Assembly: GCA_016946835.1 (NCBI GenBank)
Contig: JACVTC010000320.1
Span: 1 to 47,262, forward strand
Direction of reading: 5' to 3'
DNA from: Neocallimastix lanati (nom. inval.)
Lineage: Eukaryota; Neocallimastigomycota; Neocallimastigomycetes; Neocallimastigales; Neocallimastigaceae
DNA length: 47,262 bases
The first letter of the stretch is position 1. The number at the start of each line of letters is the position of its first letter. The translations under genes and the position numbers were made by a program. Below, piece after piece: positions 32,495-44,600 of the stretch. The notes under the pieces were generated by a model. That model made no database searches. It worked only from the letters and a program-made list of their open reading frames with translations, and was not told where the DNA came from.

Positions 32495-35400
32495 ATGAAT
32501 AAATTTATACTCTTATTAACACTCTGCTTTTTACGGAATTTTGTAAAAGCTTTTTATTCGGCAACTGTATATAATAGTACTTTTTGCTTTGAGGATATCT
32601 ATTTAATTAATGCTTTTGATATTAATTATAAAAGCGTAGGAAATGAAGGGTTTAGAGAATTACTTAATAGTATTAATTTTGAAACGGTAGATACAACGAT
32701 AGACTCATTCAGTTCAAATAATAATTTTATTATAGATAATTCCAATTTTGAAAACGTTAAAAAAAGTAAAGTCTATGAAAATCTTATAAATCTTGAAAAT
32801 TTTAAAAATAGGCGAGTAAAATTTTCAGCAAGTTTTAAAACATTCTTAACCGATATAGGAGGCTTTTTAATAAATAATGTTTATGATAATAATAATAAAC
32901 TCGATATATATAGTGTTGAACAATACACTAAATCATATAAAAATCTTTCAAATTATATTTTTAAAAATAAACTTGATGATGAAAACTATATTGAAAGTTT
33001 ACTTGAAAGTGATATTAATTATAATTCATTACTACAAAAAGATAAAATTAATGATACAGTGTTAAAAGCACTATTAATTAGACAAATTAAAACAGTAAAT
33101 AAAGTATTAATAGGTGAAAAACTAACAAATCTTGATATATTTTTCACGAATATTTTTTGCGAAAGTAATATAACCTTATTATATAATATGAATATTTTTA
33201 CTAAATCATTATCCATTATTTTAAAAATTAATAATGTTAACATTGAACCGGACTATATGTATACTTTATTTAATAAAAATCAAAAACCTAGTAATGAATT
33301 TATAGTGGCATTTATCCAATCTAGTATTAAATATTTTACTAATAATAATAATGATAATAAATTTGTGGAACTGTATAGTACTTTTAATGCCATTAATAGT
33401 TATATATATTATAATTACAATTCTGAAAATAAAAAGTTTAATTTAAATCATGAATACGCCAAGAAAGTTTATGATTATTTAATGGGGTTGGAAAACATTT
33501 CATTTAAATTCAAAGATTTGGAAAGTATCAATTTAAGTTTAATGGATTATATAATAAAAAAAAATATAGTGAATATTTATAACGATATTACTAATTCCGA
33601 TGATAAAATAGAAGAATTTTTTACTGGTTTATTCCAAATTATGGAATATTTCTCAGTTAAAAATAGTTTAAATTACAGAAAATCGATAGGTTTAAATGAG
33701 TATAAGGACGATACAATTGCTTTCACTAAAGAAATTGATGATATTAGAAAGCTTAAAATTTTAACTGAAACCATTAATAATATAATCATGCAAATTAATT
33801 ACACAAGTTCGAATTTTTTTAAAATAAGAAACCCAAAAAATTTAAATTCAAAAATGATTTTGAAACCATACTTAATTATTAAACAAAATAGAGATGTTGA
33901 AAATACTAATAATTTTATTGAAAATATTACTTCTTTAAAAAATTTATATAATAATATTAAGAAAAATAAATTTAGCGAACTTGGTGACCAGATGTTTTAT
34001 TACAACTTAACAACCACAATCGTCGATAATTCATCTATAGGAGATTTAGATGATAAAGGATTAATAGATAATTTTATAAATTTATTCAATGAAACAGTTA
34101 CGGCAATCTACGAAAAAGATGCCTATACTACTAGATGCATGACATCATTGAATGATCCATATAATAATTTCGAATATAATAATTTTAAAGATTACGTATC
34201 TTCCAAATACCAATTATTTAATAAAATTTATTATGATATTAAAAACTATTATTTTGATTTAAATCTGAATGAAAATTGTGGTAATCTATTTTATGAAGTC
34301 AGAAACTTTACCAATATATTTGACAAGTTCACTTATGGTAGTATATTTTGTCACAAAAACGAAGATTCAAATTTTAATCCTATTAATCATCTTAATTATG
34401 ATGATATTAGTATAAAAATAAATTCTCTTTATTTACTGGAAAATTCTAATGGTACAATTTCAACAGAATTAGAAAAAGAGATAGGTAAAATTTCGAAATT
34501 ATTAAAGGATATTTATTTAGATAAAATGAATAAGATAAACTACAATATGTACGATATAAATAAATTTTATGAAGAATTAATAATGTATAATCATTATATT
34601 GAAGAAACAATATTTGATCAAGAGCAATTAAGTAATTATTTAGTATTATTAAGTATACAAGACTTTGGTAACTTTAAAAATGATATTGATAATATTAATA
34701 ATAATATTAAAACTGAAATGTATAAATCATATGATTTAAATACTGATATGGATAGTATTTTACAGGAAAATAAAAATATATTATTTGATAATTTTATTGA
34801 TAAGAATGTTTATCAATTTAGCTGTGATAGCAACGAAATAGATAATATTAAAGATATTTATATGTCAAGAGTAAATGATATATTTAATCATAACTATATA
34901 ATCAAAAATATACTTTACAAGTATTTTATTGATAATATTATAATGTATCAAAAAGTTTATTCAATATATAGATATAATATAAATGATGATAATAACAATA
35001 GCAATGGTTTTAATGATGTAAATGAACATAATAATCAAGAGGATAGTACAAATACTGATAATTATCTTTCAGTGATTGATCCGGATATTTATTCCTATAC
35101 AAGTGAAAGAATGATAGATACGAATAGTATTCCATATTATTTTATCAATTATGGTGTAAATGAATATATAGAAAAAATAAAAGAATACGATGAATTTATG
35201 GATATTATAAAAAGTAATAAGACTTTAAAATCTGAATACAATGAAATTTTTAATAACCAAACGCTAATAAATAACGATTATTTTTCATCTGAAGAAACCA
35301 ACAATAACATAAATAAAATAATTTTAACTCAAAAAGTATTAGTAAACTATTCCAATGAGTTTAAAGAACAATCATTAAGAAAAAGAGATGATAATGAAAA

Positions 35401-35785
35401 AAATGAAATAAACAAAGAATTACTTGAAACTCTATTATCTTTAAGTCAAGAGTTACAAAACACTATCAAAACAATATCTGAAGGAGGAGGAAAATTACCA
35501 GAAGTAGATGATAAAACCGAGTCATTTTTAGACCAGTATATGAGAAATTGTAATGATTTAGGTGGACTAATATATGCTATTTATAAAGATAAAAAAGCAA
35601 AAAAGAAAATGAAAATGGATAAAGTTAATAATAATAATGAAAATGTCGTTAATAAACTTGATGAAATAAATCAAAAATTAAAAAATACGATTGATAATAT
35701 CTCTGGCGCGGGTAGTGGTAGTGGCGATAACTCTAAGCCATGTAAGCCTAATAAACCTGGTTGTAGGAAAACAAAATCTAGTTAA
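32495..35785 (+). CDS. Large secreted protein S2, Kex2-type site
   Basis: 1096 residues. The signal peptide is clear (residues 1-19, ILLLTLCFLRNFVKA, cleavage likely before FYS). Residues 20 to about 955 are Asn/Asp/Ile/Tyr-rich, mostly helical, with many N-X-S/T glycosylation sites and few Cys. R962-K963-R964 in QSLRKRDDNEKN is a dibasic Kex2-type site very like LRKRED of S1. The C-terminal chain after it has a heptad-like helix (LLETLLSLSQELQNTIKTIS), a KKAKKKMKM basic patch, another coiled segment (NKLDEINQKLKNTIDNIS) and a GSGSG linker ending in CKPNKPGC. The ATG at 32495 precedes the signal core directly. The local match to S1, NNxNIEP at residue about 249 here and 211 there, is too short to prove homology. 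A surface or extracellular role is inferred from the signal peptide. Confidence 0.85.
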   Translation: MNKFILLLTLCFLRNFVKAFYSATVYNSTFCFEDIYLINAFDINYKSVGNEGFRELLNSINFETVDTTIDSFSSNNNFIIDNSNFENVKKSKVYENLINLENFKNRRVKFSASFKTFLTDIGGFLINNVYDNNNKLDIYSVEQYTKSYKNLSNYIFKNKLDDENYIESLLESDINYNSLLQKDKINDTVLKALLIRQIKTVNKVLIGEKLTNLDIFFTNIFCESNITLLYNMNIFTKSLSIILKINNVNIEPDYMYTLFNKNQKPSNEFIVAFIQSSIKYFTNNNNDNKFVELYSTFNAINSYIYYNYNSENKKFNLNHEYAKKVYDYLMGLENISFKFKDLESINLSLMDYIIKKNIVNIYNDITNSDDKIEEFFTGLFQIMEYFSVKNSLNYRKSIGLNEYKDDTIAFTKEIDDIRKLKILTETINNIIMQINYTSSNFFKIRNPKNLNSKMILKPYLIIKQNRDVENTNNFIENITSLKNLYNNIKKNKFSELGDQMFYYNLTTTIVDNSSIGDLDDKGLIDNFINLFNETVTAIYEKDAYTTRCMTSLNDPYNNFEYNNFKDYVSSKYQLFNKIYYDIKNYYFDLNLNENCGNLFYEVRNFTNIFDKFTYGSIFCHKNEDSNFNPINHLNYDDISIKINSLYLLENSNGTISTELEKEIGKISKLLKDIYLDKMNKINYNMYDINKFYEELIMYNHYIEETIFDQEQLSNYLVLLSIQDFGNFKNDIDNINNNIKTEMYKSYDLNTDMDSILQENKNILFDNFIDKNVYQFSCDSNEIDNIKDIYMSRVNDIFNHNYIIKNILYKYFIDNIIMYQKVYSIYRYNINDDNNNSNGFNDVNEHNNQEDSTNTDNYLSVIDPDIYSYTSERMIDTNSIPYYFINYGVNEYIEKIKEYDEFMDIIKSNKTLKSEYNEIFNNQTLINNDYFSSEETNNNINKIILTQKVLVNYSNEFKEQSLRKRDDNEKNEINKELLETLLSLSQELQNTIKTISEGGGKLPEVDDKTESFLDQYMRNCNDLGGLIYAIYKDKKAKKKMKMDKVNNNNENVVNKLDEINQKLKNTIDNISGAGSGSGDNSKPCKPNKPGCRKTKSS

Positions 35786-38601
35786 CTAAAAACTAAAATT
35801 TAATAAATATTGATATATTTTTAATTTTATTACATTTTAAGTGTTTCGAAAATATTAAATTTAATATTTGCAATAAAAATTTTTTTTTTTTTTTTTTTTA
35901 TTATTAAATTTATGAATAATAATTTTTTTTTTTTTTAATTATATATAATAATAATAATTATTAGTAAATATTAATATATATATTTAAATAAAAAATATAT
36001 AAAATTATTTTATAAATTTTAAAGGTTTATTTAAAATATTTAAAATATATGTTTAAAATATATTTAAAATTTATTTAACAAATATATATCGTTTTTATTA
36101 GAATAATAAGTAATAATAAAAAAAAATTTTTTTAAATATAAATAATAATAATAATAATATAATTTTATATAATTAAATATTTTATTATTTAAAATATAAT
36201 AAATAAATATAAATAATAAATATATTTTGATTATTATAAATATATATTATTTATTAAATGTTGATTTATTAAATGGAATCTAAATTAATAATATTTATAA
36301 AGGCAACAATTTTTTATATAATTATAAATATATTATTTTATTAAATATGATTATATAAAATAAATAAATAAAATTAATTAATAATATGTGATTATATATA
36401 TTTTAATATGATTTTTTAATTTGTTTTGTTTTTATTTTGAAGTTACTTGAAATAAATAAAAGTAAATTAATAATAATAAATAATAATTAATCATAATCAT
36501 AATAATTAAGTATAAATGGAATAAAATAAAATAGAATAATCTAAATCTAAAATTAATAAATTTGATATAATTTGTATCATTAATTTTTTTAAAAAAAATA
36601 TATGTGTGTAGCAATATTAGTTTACACTAAAATTTGTAATATTGTATCATTACTTAATTTAATATAAATTATTAAAATATAATTATTTATTATAAATATT
36701 CCGAATAAAAAGAAAAAGTTAAAATTATATATATATAACTTTAATCAAATAAATGCAATGTACAAATCAAAGTTAAATAGATTTTTAATTTAATTTAATT
36801 TATTTTTTTTAAAAAAAAGAACTTAAAATATAAAATACAGAAATAAAAATTAAAATAGAAAAGCAATTAAACGAATAAATTTTTTTTTTTTTTTTATAAA
36901 TTATGACGTAAAATAAAAGAAAAAAAATAAAATAGAAAAGAAATTTATAGAAAAGTACTTTAATTTAAAATTTAAAATCATAGAAATTAATATATGTATA
37001 TATTAAATTTAGTAATTAAACTAAACTAAAAATTATTATAATATTATTTGTGTAAAATACATTAATATAAAAATAGAATTATATATATAACATTTAAAAT
37101 ATATATATATAATTTTTTATTTTAAATTATATATATAATATTTTTATTTGATATTAATAAATAAAATGAATTAATATTAATTACCGCCTAAAGAGAAAAT
37201 CGAAAAGGATAAATATATATTATTTAAACATTTTAATTATCTATATTTATGTTTAATATATAGAACATTATAAAAATTAAAAGTTTAATTTTTATTAAAT
37301 TTTAAATTATTCGGATTATAGATAGTAAAAACGGCATTAGTTTGTATTGTATAATACATATTAAAAGAATTTAGAATATATTATATATAATAATGATTAT
37401 ATTTTAAAATATCATTATATATTTATAATATATATTGAAATTTAAAGAAATAAAATCGAAATATTAAAAAATTAAATTAATTTGTTGTTGAAATTAAGTA
37501 AATCGTATTTCGAAATACATTATAAAATTCATATTAAATATTTTCATTATATTATAAATAAGCCACAATTAATATAAATATGGATGTAAATTATAATAAT
37601 TACCAAAATATTAAATTTATTAAATCAATTTTATTATTAAAATTTAAGTCTAAAAAACGCTTTTATTATATTTATTAATTAATGTTTATATCAATGAATA
37701 TATATAAATTGAGAAAATAATTTTAATATAAAAATTTAAAGAGTGGATTACATTACATTTTTTATTTATAAAGTGGATTTCATTAATTATATATATAATT
37801 TAAAATTTTATCTTAAATTAATTCAATTTTTTTTTTTAAACAAATTTTAAAAGTAATTACAAAATTAATTGTGTAACAAAATAAAACAAATTAATTTATT
37901 TAATAATAAATTAATTATTAGATCAATTATTTATTTTCTATATACATATATGGATATGGACACAAACAAAAAGTCTTTTTTAAAAAGAAACTAAAATTTA
38001 ATTATCGTATGTTTTAATTTATTTCAATAATTTTTACAATTCAAATTTTATTTGATATTATTAATATATATATATTTAAAAAAAAATATAATAAAAAATA
38101 AAAAAATAATAAAAATAATAATAAATATTAAATTGTGGCGTATAAGAAATCCATAGATTAAAATATATTTAATTATTAATTTAATATTTAAATATTTAAT
38201 TAATCAATATTAAATATTATGAATTTATAATAATTAAAAGAATTATTAATATCAAAATTTGAATTTTTATTATGTAATTAATATAATAATATATATTATT
38301 ATATTACTATCGATTTTAATAACTAAATGAAAAAAAAATAATTAGGAAAATTTTATAGATTGAGAGAAATAAAATAAACAAAAAAAATAAAAACATAAAA
38401 TATAAATATTATAATAAATTACTAGTAAAAAAAATAATAATAAAAATATACAAATTCAAAAAAAAAAAAAAACCCAACTATAAGTAATCCTTTTAATTAT
38501 ATTATAAGAAATTAAAATTAAAGTAAATGAAAAAAAAATTGTAAACATAATTTAACGAAATTTAATTTAAAATAAAACTATATGTATAAAGTTATATAAT
38601 A
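35786..38601. other. AT-rich spacer, no gene seen
   Basis: About 2.8 kb of A/T with poly-T runs just after S2 (35879-35899) and poly-A/T tracts elsewhere. TAAAGTGGAT-type sequence occurs twice near 37740-37785. The short frame at 36432-36614 is not credible. The promoter of the large gene must lie just left of 38602 but no element stands out. Confidence 0.65.
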
Positions 38602-41600
38602 ATGATAAAAAAAAATTTAATACTTATCATACTATTATTTACAATTGTAAGATCAGAGTTATGTGTTTACGATAAACGTGGAACAAGAAGATATTTTAAT
38701 AAAGATTTAACTGATATAAATGAAATTTTTATTTCATTAAAAAGAAAAGGTTATATCACTGATCCATATAATACATATTTTGGTAATTGTTATAGTAATA
38801 AAGGATTAACTAATATATATGGTGTGAAAGTAAATAAAGTAGAACCCTTAGAAAATTTTACAAAGTTTAAAAGAGAAGAAACATTGAAAGAGTTATTTGA
38901 TTTGAAAGAAGGTAATAGAAGATGTAATTTATTAACTAGTGAAAGCGCTGAAGGTAATCCTTACAGTGAAGAATTAACTGGAATTAAAAATTCAAACGTT
39001 AGGGAAGGATGGAAACTAGTTGAAGTTACTACAAAGGCAGTTGATTCTAAAAACTCAATATCAAATACATTTACTGTTTCGTTTGATAAATCTTATAGTA
39101 TATCTGTACAAAAATCATATAGTAATACTGAAGGGGTTACCATTGAGAATCATGTTGATCAAACTGATTCTAATTCTTTTTCAGACTCCATTTCCAAAGT
39201 AGTAGAAAAAACGCTATCAAATTCCAATTCAAACGAATCAGGAGAGACATGGGATAACAGCTTTACCAAAGATTTAACAAAAACAAACGAACAGCATAGC
39301 GAATCGAATTGGAACAACGAAAGAAACTCTAGTGATACGTCCGGTACAAATAGATCCCAAGAAAACGGTACTAATTGGAACAACAGTAGTACTACAGGTT
39401 CTTCTACTACTACAACAACAGATGAAACAAAAGCCGATTCAGTTGGTGGAGGAGGTAGTATTGGAGCATTTGGAATTGGGGTAAATGGAAGTTACACTCA
39501 TGAAACATCTACAAGTAAAGGTACTTCTAGTGAAGTTAACAGTAGTACCACTAATGATAGAGGGGGTAGTTCCAGTACAACATCAGGAACTTCAACAGAT
39601 CGTACCGTAGGACAATCCGATTCTACAGGAGGTTCTAGGGGTTTAAGTGATTCTATTTCTACAAGCGAATCGTTGACAAATTCAAATGGAGGAAGTAGAA
39701 CAGTTTCTAACTCAGTTGAAAGATCTTCTACTACTGGAGAGACCGAAGAAAGTTCAAAAACAAGAGAAATTGGAATGACAACGGGAAATAGTGAAACATC
39801 TGAACATTCAGTTACTTACAGCGAAGATACTAGTATTCAATTTAGCAATTCCACATCGGCATCATTCAGTGTGGAAGAAAGCATTTCTGGTTTAGGGACA
39901 GGCCATCCCTGTGAAATTGCAATTTATAAAAAAATTAAACGTTATATTCAAATTACTTCTTGTTATGATAGAGATGAAAATAAAAATTATGAAAGAAATA
40001 CAAGAAGTATCATTAATATTGATGTTGATTATAATGCAATAAATAGATATCGTGAACTAGTAAACCAAACGGAAATAGATCCTATGAATTTAAAAGGTGA
40101 TGGTCAAATATTAACTGCATGTGTTTTAGATTCCGATAATTCGCAATTTAAAAATGAATATAATTTTTTTGAACAAGCTAAAGAATTAATTAATGGTAAT
40201 GTTAAAACTTATAATCCTGTAATGATTCCAGGAATGGTATTAACTCCTAATAAAGAACAGATCACAGATAGAGATCCAACTGAAAAAAATTCTGGATTCT
40301 ATATGAGAAAACTTACGAACGAAGGTGGAAGTATGGTATATTATTATGGAAATAATAAATTGTATGATACAGAAACTAGTAATATTAGTGGTAATTGTAA
40401 ATTCAGAATATCATCTAAAAATCATCTCGAAATGTTTCTTGATGATGAGACTCTATTTCAGCCTGTCGAAAATTATGCAGAGGAATTTGAATCTGAAAAA
40501 TTAAGGTATAAAGAAGATCCTAATGCTCCGTTCTTTAATGATACAATTATGGAAATACCAGAACCAATTCTTAAGCCAAATAACACTGGCACTATAAAAA
40601 AAGGAAATACAAATAAATATATAGATCATCTTAATAAAGATGAATTAAAATATAATCTTTTTGTTGCTAGAGGTCAAGAGGAATGTAAATTACTTTTTGA
40701 ATTTTGTAATAGTCGCGATGAGAAAGCTGATGAATTTGAAATGTCTTTAGAAGAAAAAAATGAAGATTTACTTGACTACATTTATATAGAAAATATTTGC
40801 GGAGAAAAAGAAAAATTTAATTATTCATATAGTGAAGAAGAAATTGAATACATATGCAGTAAAAATGAGGGCGAATTAGATGTTATAAAAAAAAATAACG
40901 ATGAAATTCATGCTAAATGCGATTGTGAAAAATATACTATGTGCATTAATATGAAAACAAGTAGTTCCAGTTTAAATTCAGTTTTATTTAAGTCTGAATG
41001 CCATTCATTGGAAAACGAATTTGACTGTAGTAATCAATGCAGAACATTAATGGCCAGAGCAAATAATTTTATTTATGATATTTCTTATTTTAAATTAAAA
41101 GATGTTGTTGTCTGGTCTAGTGTTAGACCGGAGCACCAAAATCTTATAGTTGGATGGAATGGTAATAATCAAGGATATGAAAATTCATATCTAACTTTAA
41201 AAAAATACAATAATTATAATTCTGATGATTATGAGGGTTTAACTTTATATGATCCAACAGGAGCTCCTATTTGGGAATTTAGAGCAGAAGGAACTTCATC
41301 AAGTGATAAACTAGACAAAGAGGGATATTATCTTCCAGTTAAGTATGGATATCCATTTAGTAATCCAGATATTACTTCGAAAATACCAAAAATATACGCC
41401 GATAAGAACTATCCATATTTAACTATGCCTTCGAACATTGAATTTTTAGGAAACACATTAATTTATGGTGGCTGTAATAACGTTTTATTATCTAATCAGG
41501 GTTTACAATCTCTTAGTGGTAGATTTAGTTTAATATTACAAGAAAACGGAAATCTCGTTTTTAAAGATAATAAAGTAACCATTTGGGAATCCAAAACGGC

Positions 41601-44600
41601 CAATTTATGGCATGGAGTAGGACCGTATAAATTAATTGTTGGAAATGATGGAATTATGCGAATATTAAATAAATTTGATTATATCATGATGAGTACTATA
41701 AATAATCCTGATAAAGAAAATGATCATAAATATAAGTATTACAGATTACAAGTTTTAAATGCTGGAACATTTAGGATTATAAATGAAAATGGCGAGGAAA
41801 TGTGGAATATGTGGAGTCACGCTCCGTATCATGAGTTCAATGTTTATTATGAAGAAGAATTTTACGACTCCTGTAAAAGTACTGCTAGAAATCCAAATCT
41901 TCCGGTTATTACAACCATCAATGAAAAAAGTTCAATTATAAGAGTTGGAGAACAATTAGTCAATAGATTTAATAAAGAACAATTCATTGAATACAAAAAG
42001 AAATCAATAATTGAATCAAGAAAATTTGAAAAAGCTATTAAAAATAAAAATTCAGAAACGCACGATAGTGACAAAAAGAAGGGCCCTTCTGAAATTAAAG
42101 GTGATAATAATGCGGATTTCAAAGATGATGACATTTTTAACAATAATGATAATATCTTTAATAATGATGACCTCAATAATGATAGTCCAACTGCTTTTCT
42201 CATTGATGACTTATTTAATAATGATCGTTTTGGTGATAATTCTTTAGGAGATTATTCTTTTGGAGATTATTCTTTTAGTGATAATTCTTTTGGTGATAAT
42301 TCTTTTGGTTATAGTAATTCTCATACTGTTAGTAATTCTTTGGGTGATAATTCTTTTGGTTATAGTAATTCTCATACTGTTAGTAATTCTTTGGGTGATA
42401 ATTCTTTTGGTGATGATACTTTTGGTGATAATCCTATTGATGATGATCCTATTGATGATGATCCTATTGATGATGATCCTTTAGAAACTGATTATGCTGA
42501 TATAAGTGTCGATATAGAATCTTTAATAAATTCAAAAGATTATATATATGATTTAAATAATAACTTTTATAGTTCTGCAAGATTACCTCTTACAAGTTTT
42601 CATTTGAAATATCAAAATTTATTTAGAAAATATGAAGTAGTAGACGATGAAACCATTAAAATTCATGAAGATTTTTATGACTTAAAACCAATCACTGATA
42701 GAGATTCAAGAATTGTATATGGGCAATTAACCAATCGAGGTGTATTTAATATATATGATGGTAATAATAATGTATTATTTACTACTGGTATAAGAGGTGA
42801 TGATGTATGCACAGACTCTAAAAAATGTTTTTACTTTATGTACATTACACCTGACACTGATGGCTATGTTAAAATTATGGAAAGGGTTTATAAAAAGGAT
42901 GAGAGTTATGACGATAAACTTGTATGGGCATTCCCTCCAAATAAAAAAATGACTGAATTGAGAAGTGATCGAGAAGACGATTTTTTAAAAAATCTTGAAT
43001 CGTTAATTTATAGAAATAGCACTAACCCAGATAAGGATTGTCTAAACGAAATGAGTGAAACTTCTAACAATTCAGAAGTTACAGAAAATACAATTTCGAA
43101 AAAGAAAGAAGATGATAATATAAATGTTAGAAGTACTATAGCCAAAAGAAATAAAAGAAATATTCATAGGAACAAAAATAAACGATCGGAAGTTAAAATC
43201 CAAAAACGAGATGAAGATGAAGATGAAGAGGTAATTGAAGATGAAAATGGAATGGAAGATGAAGATGTTATTGACGATGAAGGTGGAATGGAAGATGAAG
43301 ATGTAATTGACGATGAAGGTGGAATGGAAGATGAAGATGTAATTGACGATGACGATGGAATGCAATATGAAGATGTAATCGATGATGACGATGGAATGCA
43401 ATATGAAGATGTAATTGATGATGATGATGATGAAAATGACGGCAAAAATGATAATAGAAATAACAATAGAAATGACAATGGAAATGATACTAAAAAAGAC
43501 AATCAAAATGAAAATAATAATGGAAAGAATGATTCCAAATGTAATAATGTAATTAATGAATTTTCATGTATGACATTACGAAGTAAAGGGGTTTATTTAT
43601 ATGGAGATTCTGAACCATTTTATAATTATACAATTAATACAGAATCTAAACTACGATTAGATAAAGAAACCGGTTTACTAACAATAGATGGTATTCAAAT
43701 AATACATTTGGATTACCCCGCCGCAACACCTACAAAAATTAGGTGTGAAATGATCGATGATATGTACGGCGTTGCTCTATATGATAGATTTGGTGTTAAG
43801 ATTTGGGAATATCCAAGTAAAATAAGATACTATATGAATAATAAGTATCCCCATGATACTATGGTCGTTGATCGTTCAATTTATTATTATAATAATAATA
43901 CCAGAAAAAATGAAGCATGTTTAGATTTTAAAAAGGACGGTTTATATAATGGTGAAACGAAAATCACCTTAGATATTGATAAAGAAACAGCAGGAAGATC
44001 ATTATATCTAAACAAGACGCATATATACATGCAGGATATTCATGATAAAATAATTTCTAAATCAATAATTAAGTTGTATAATCCCGAAAATCACGATGTT
44101 AAGCTTTATTGTAAGGATAAAGATACCATCGTTGTAGCTGATGAAATTACTAATAATATTGTATGGAGCTATCCTAAAAAGCAATATACTTTATTATCAA
44201 GTAATACGGAATATAACGAATTAAGACCAGATCAACAGTTAATCTATCCCGAAGAATCAGTAAATAATTTCTGTTTAGAAGTTAAAGGAAATAATATTAC
44301 TAGTATTGATTATCCAAATATGTTATCCTATGATAAAACCAATATTATTGAGTATTTGGGAGTTACAAATAAAGGAGTATTTGTTCATTTTGGAAACAAT
44401 CGAAAGATTGATCTTTTAAACAATTACTACGGCGAACTGAAAAACGAATTGGATAATTTAAATGAAGCTGAAAACGCTAACGATTTTAGCAAAAGTCAAG
44501 AGAATAAAGAAGGAATTTATAGTATAAAATGTGAAAAGCTTTTTGGAAAAGTTAAAGCAAGTGTATATTATAATGATACATTTTTGACAACATTACCTCC

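Noticed and set aside
36432-36614. 60-codon minus-strand frame in the spacer after S2
   Set aside because: Its composition is that of A/T spacer and nothing marks a start or a domain.
41862-42203. Minus-strand 113-codon frame and plus-strand frames at 42011-42484
   Set aside because: They are other-frame shadows of the giant gene and its repeats.
43072-43506. Minus-strand Ser/Ile-rich frames opposite the giant gene
   Set aside because: They mirror the in-frame acidic repeat; the plus-strand frame is open for 8.6 kb.
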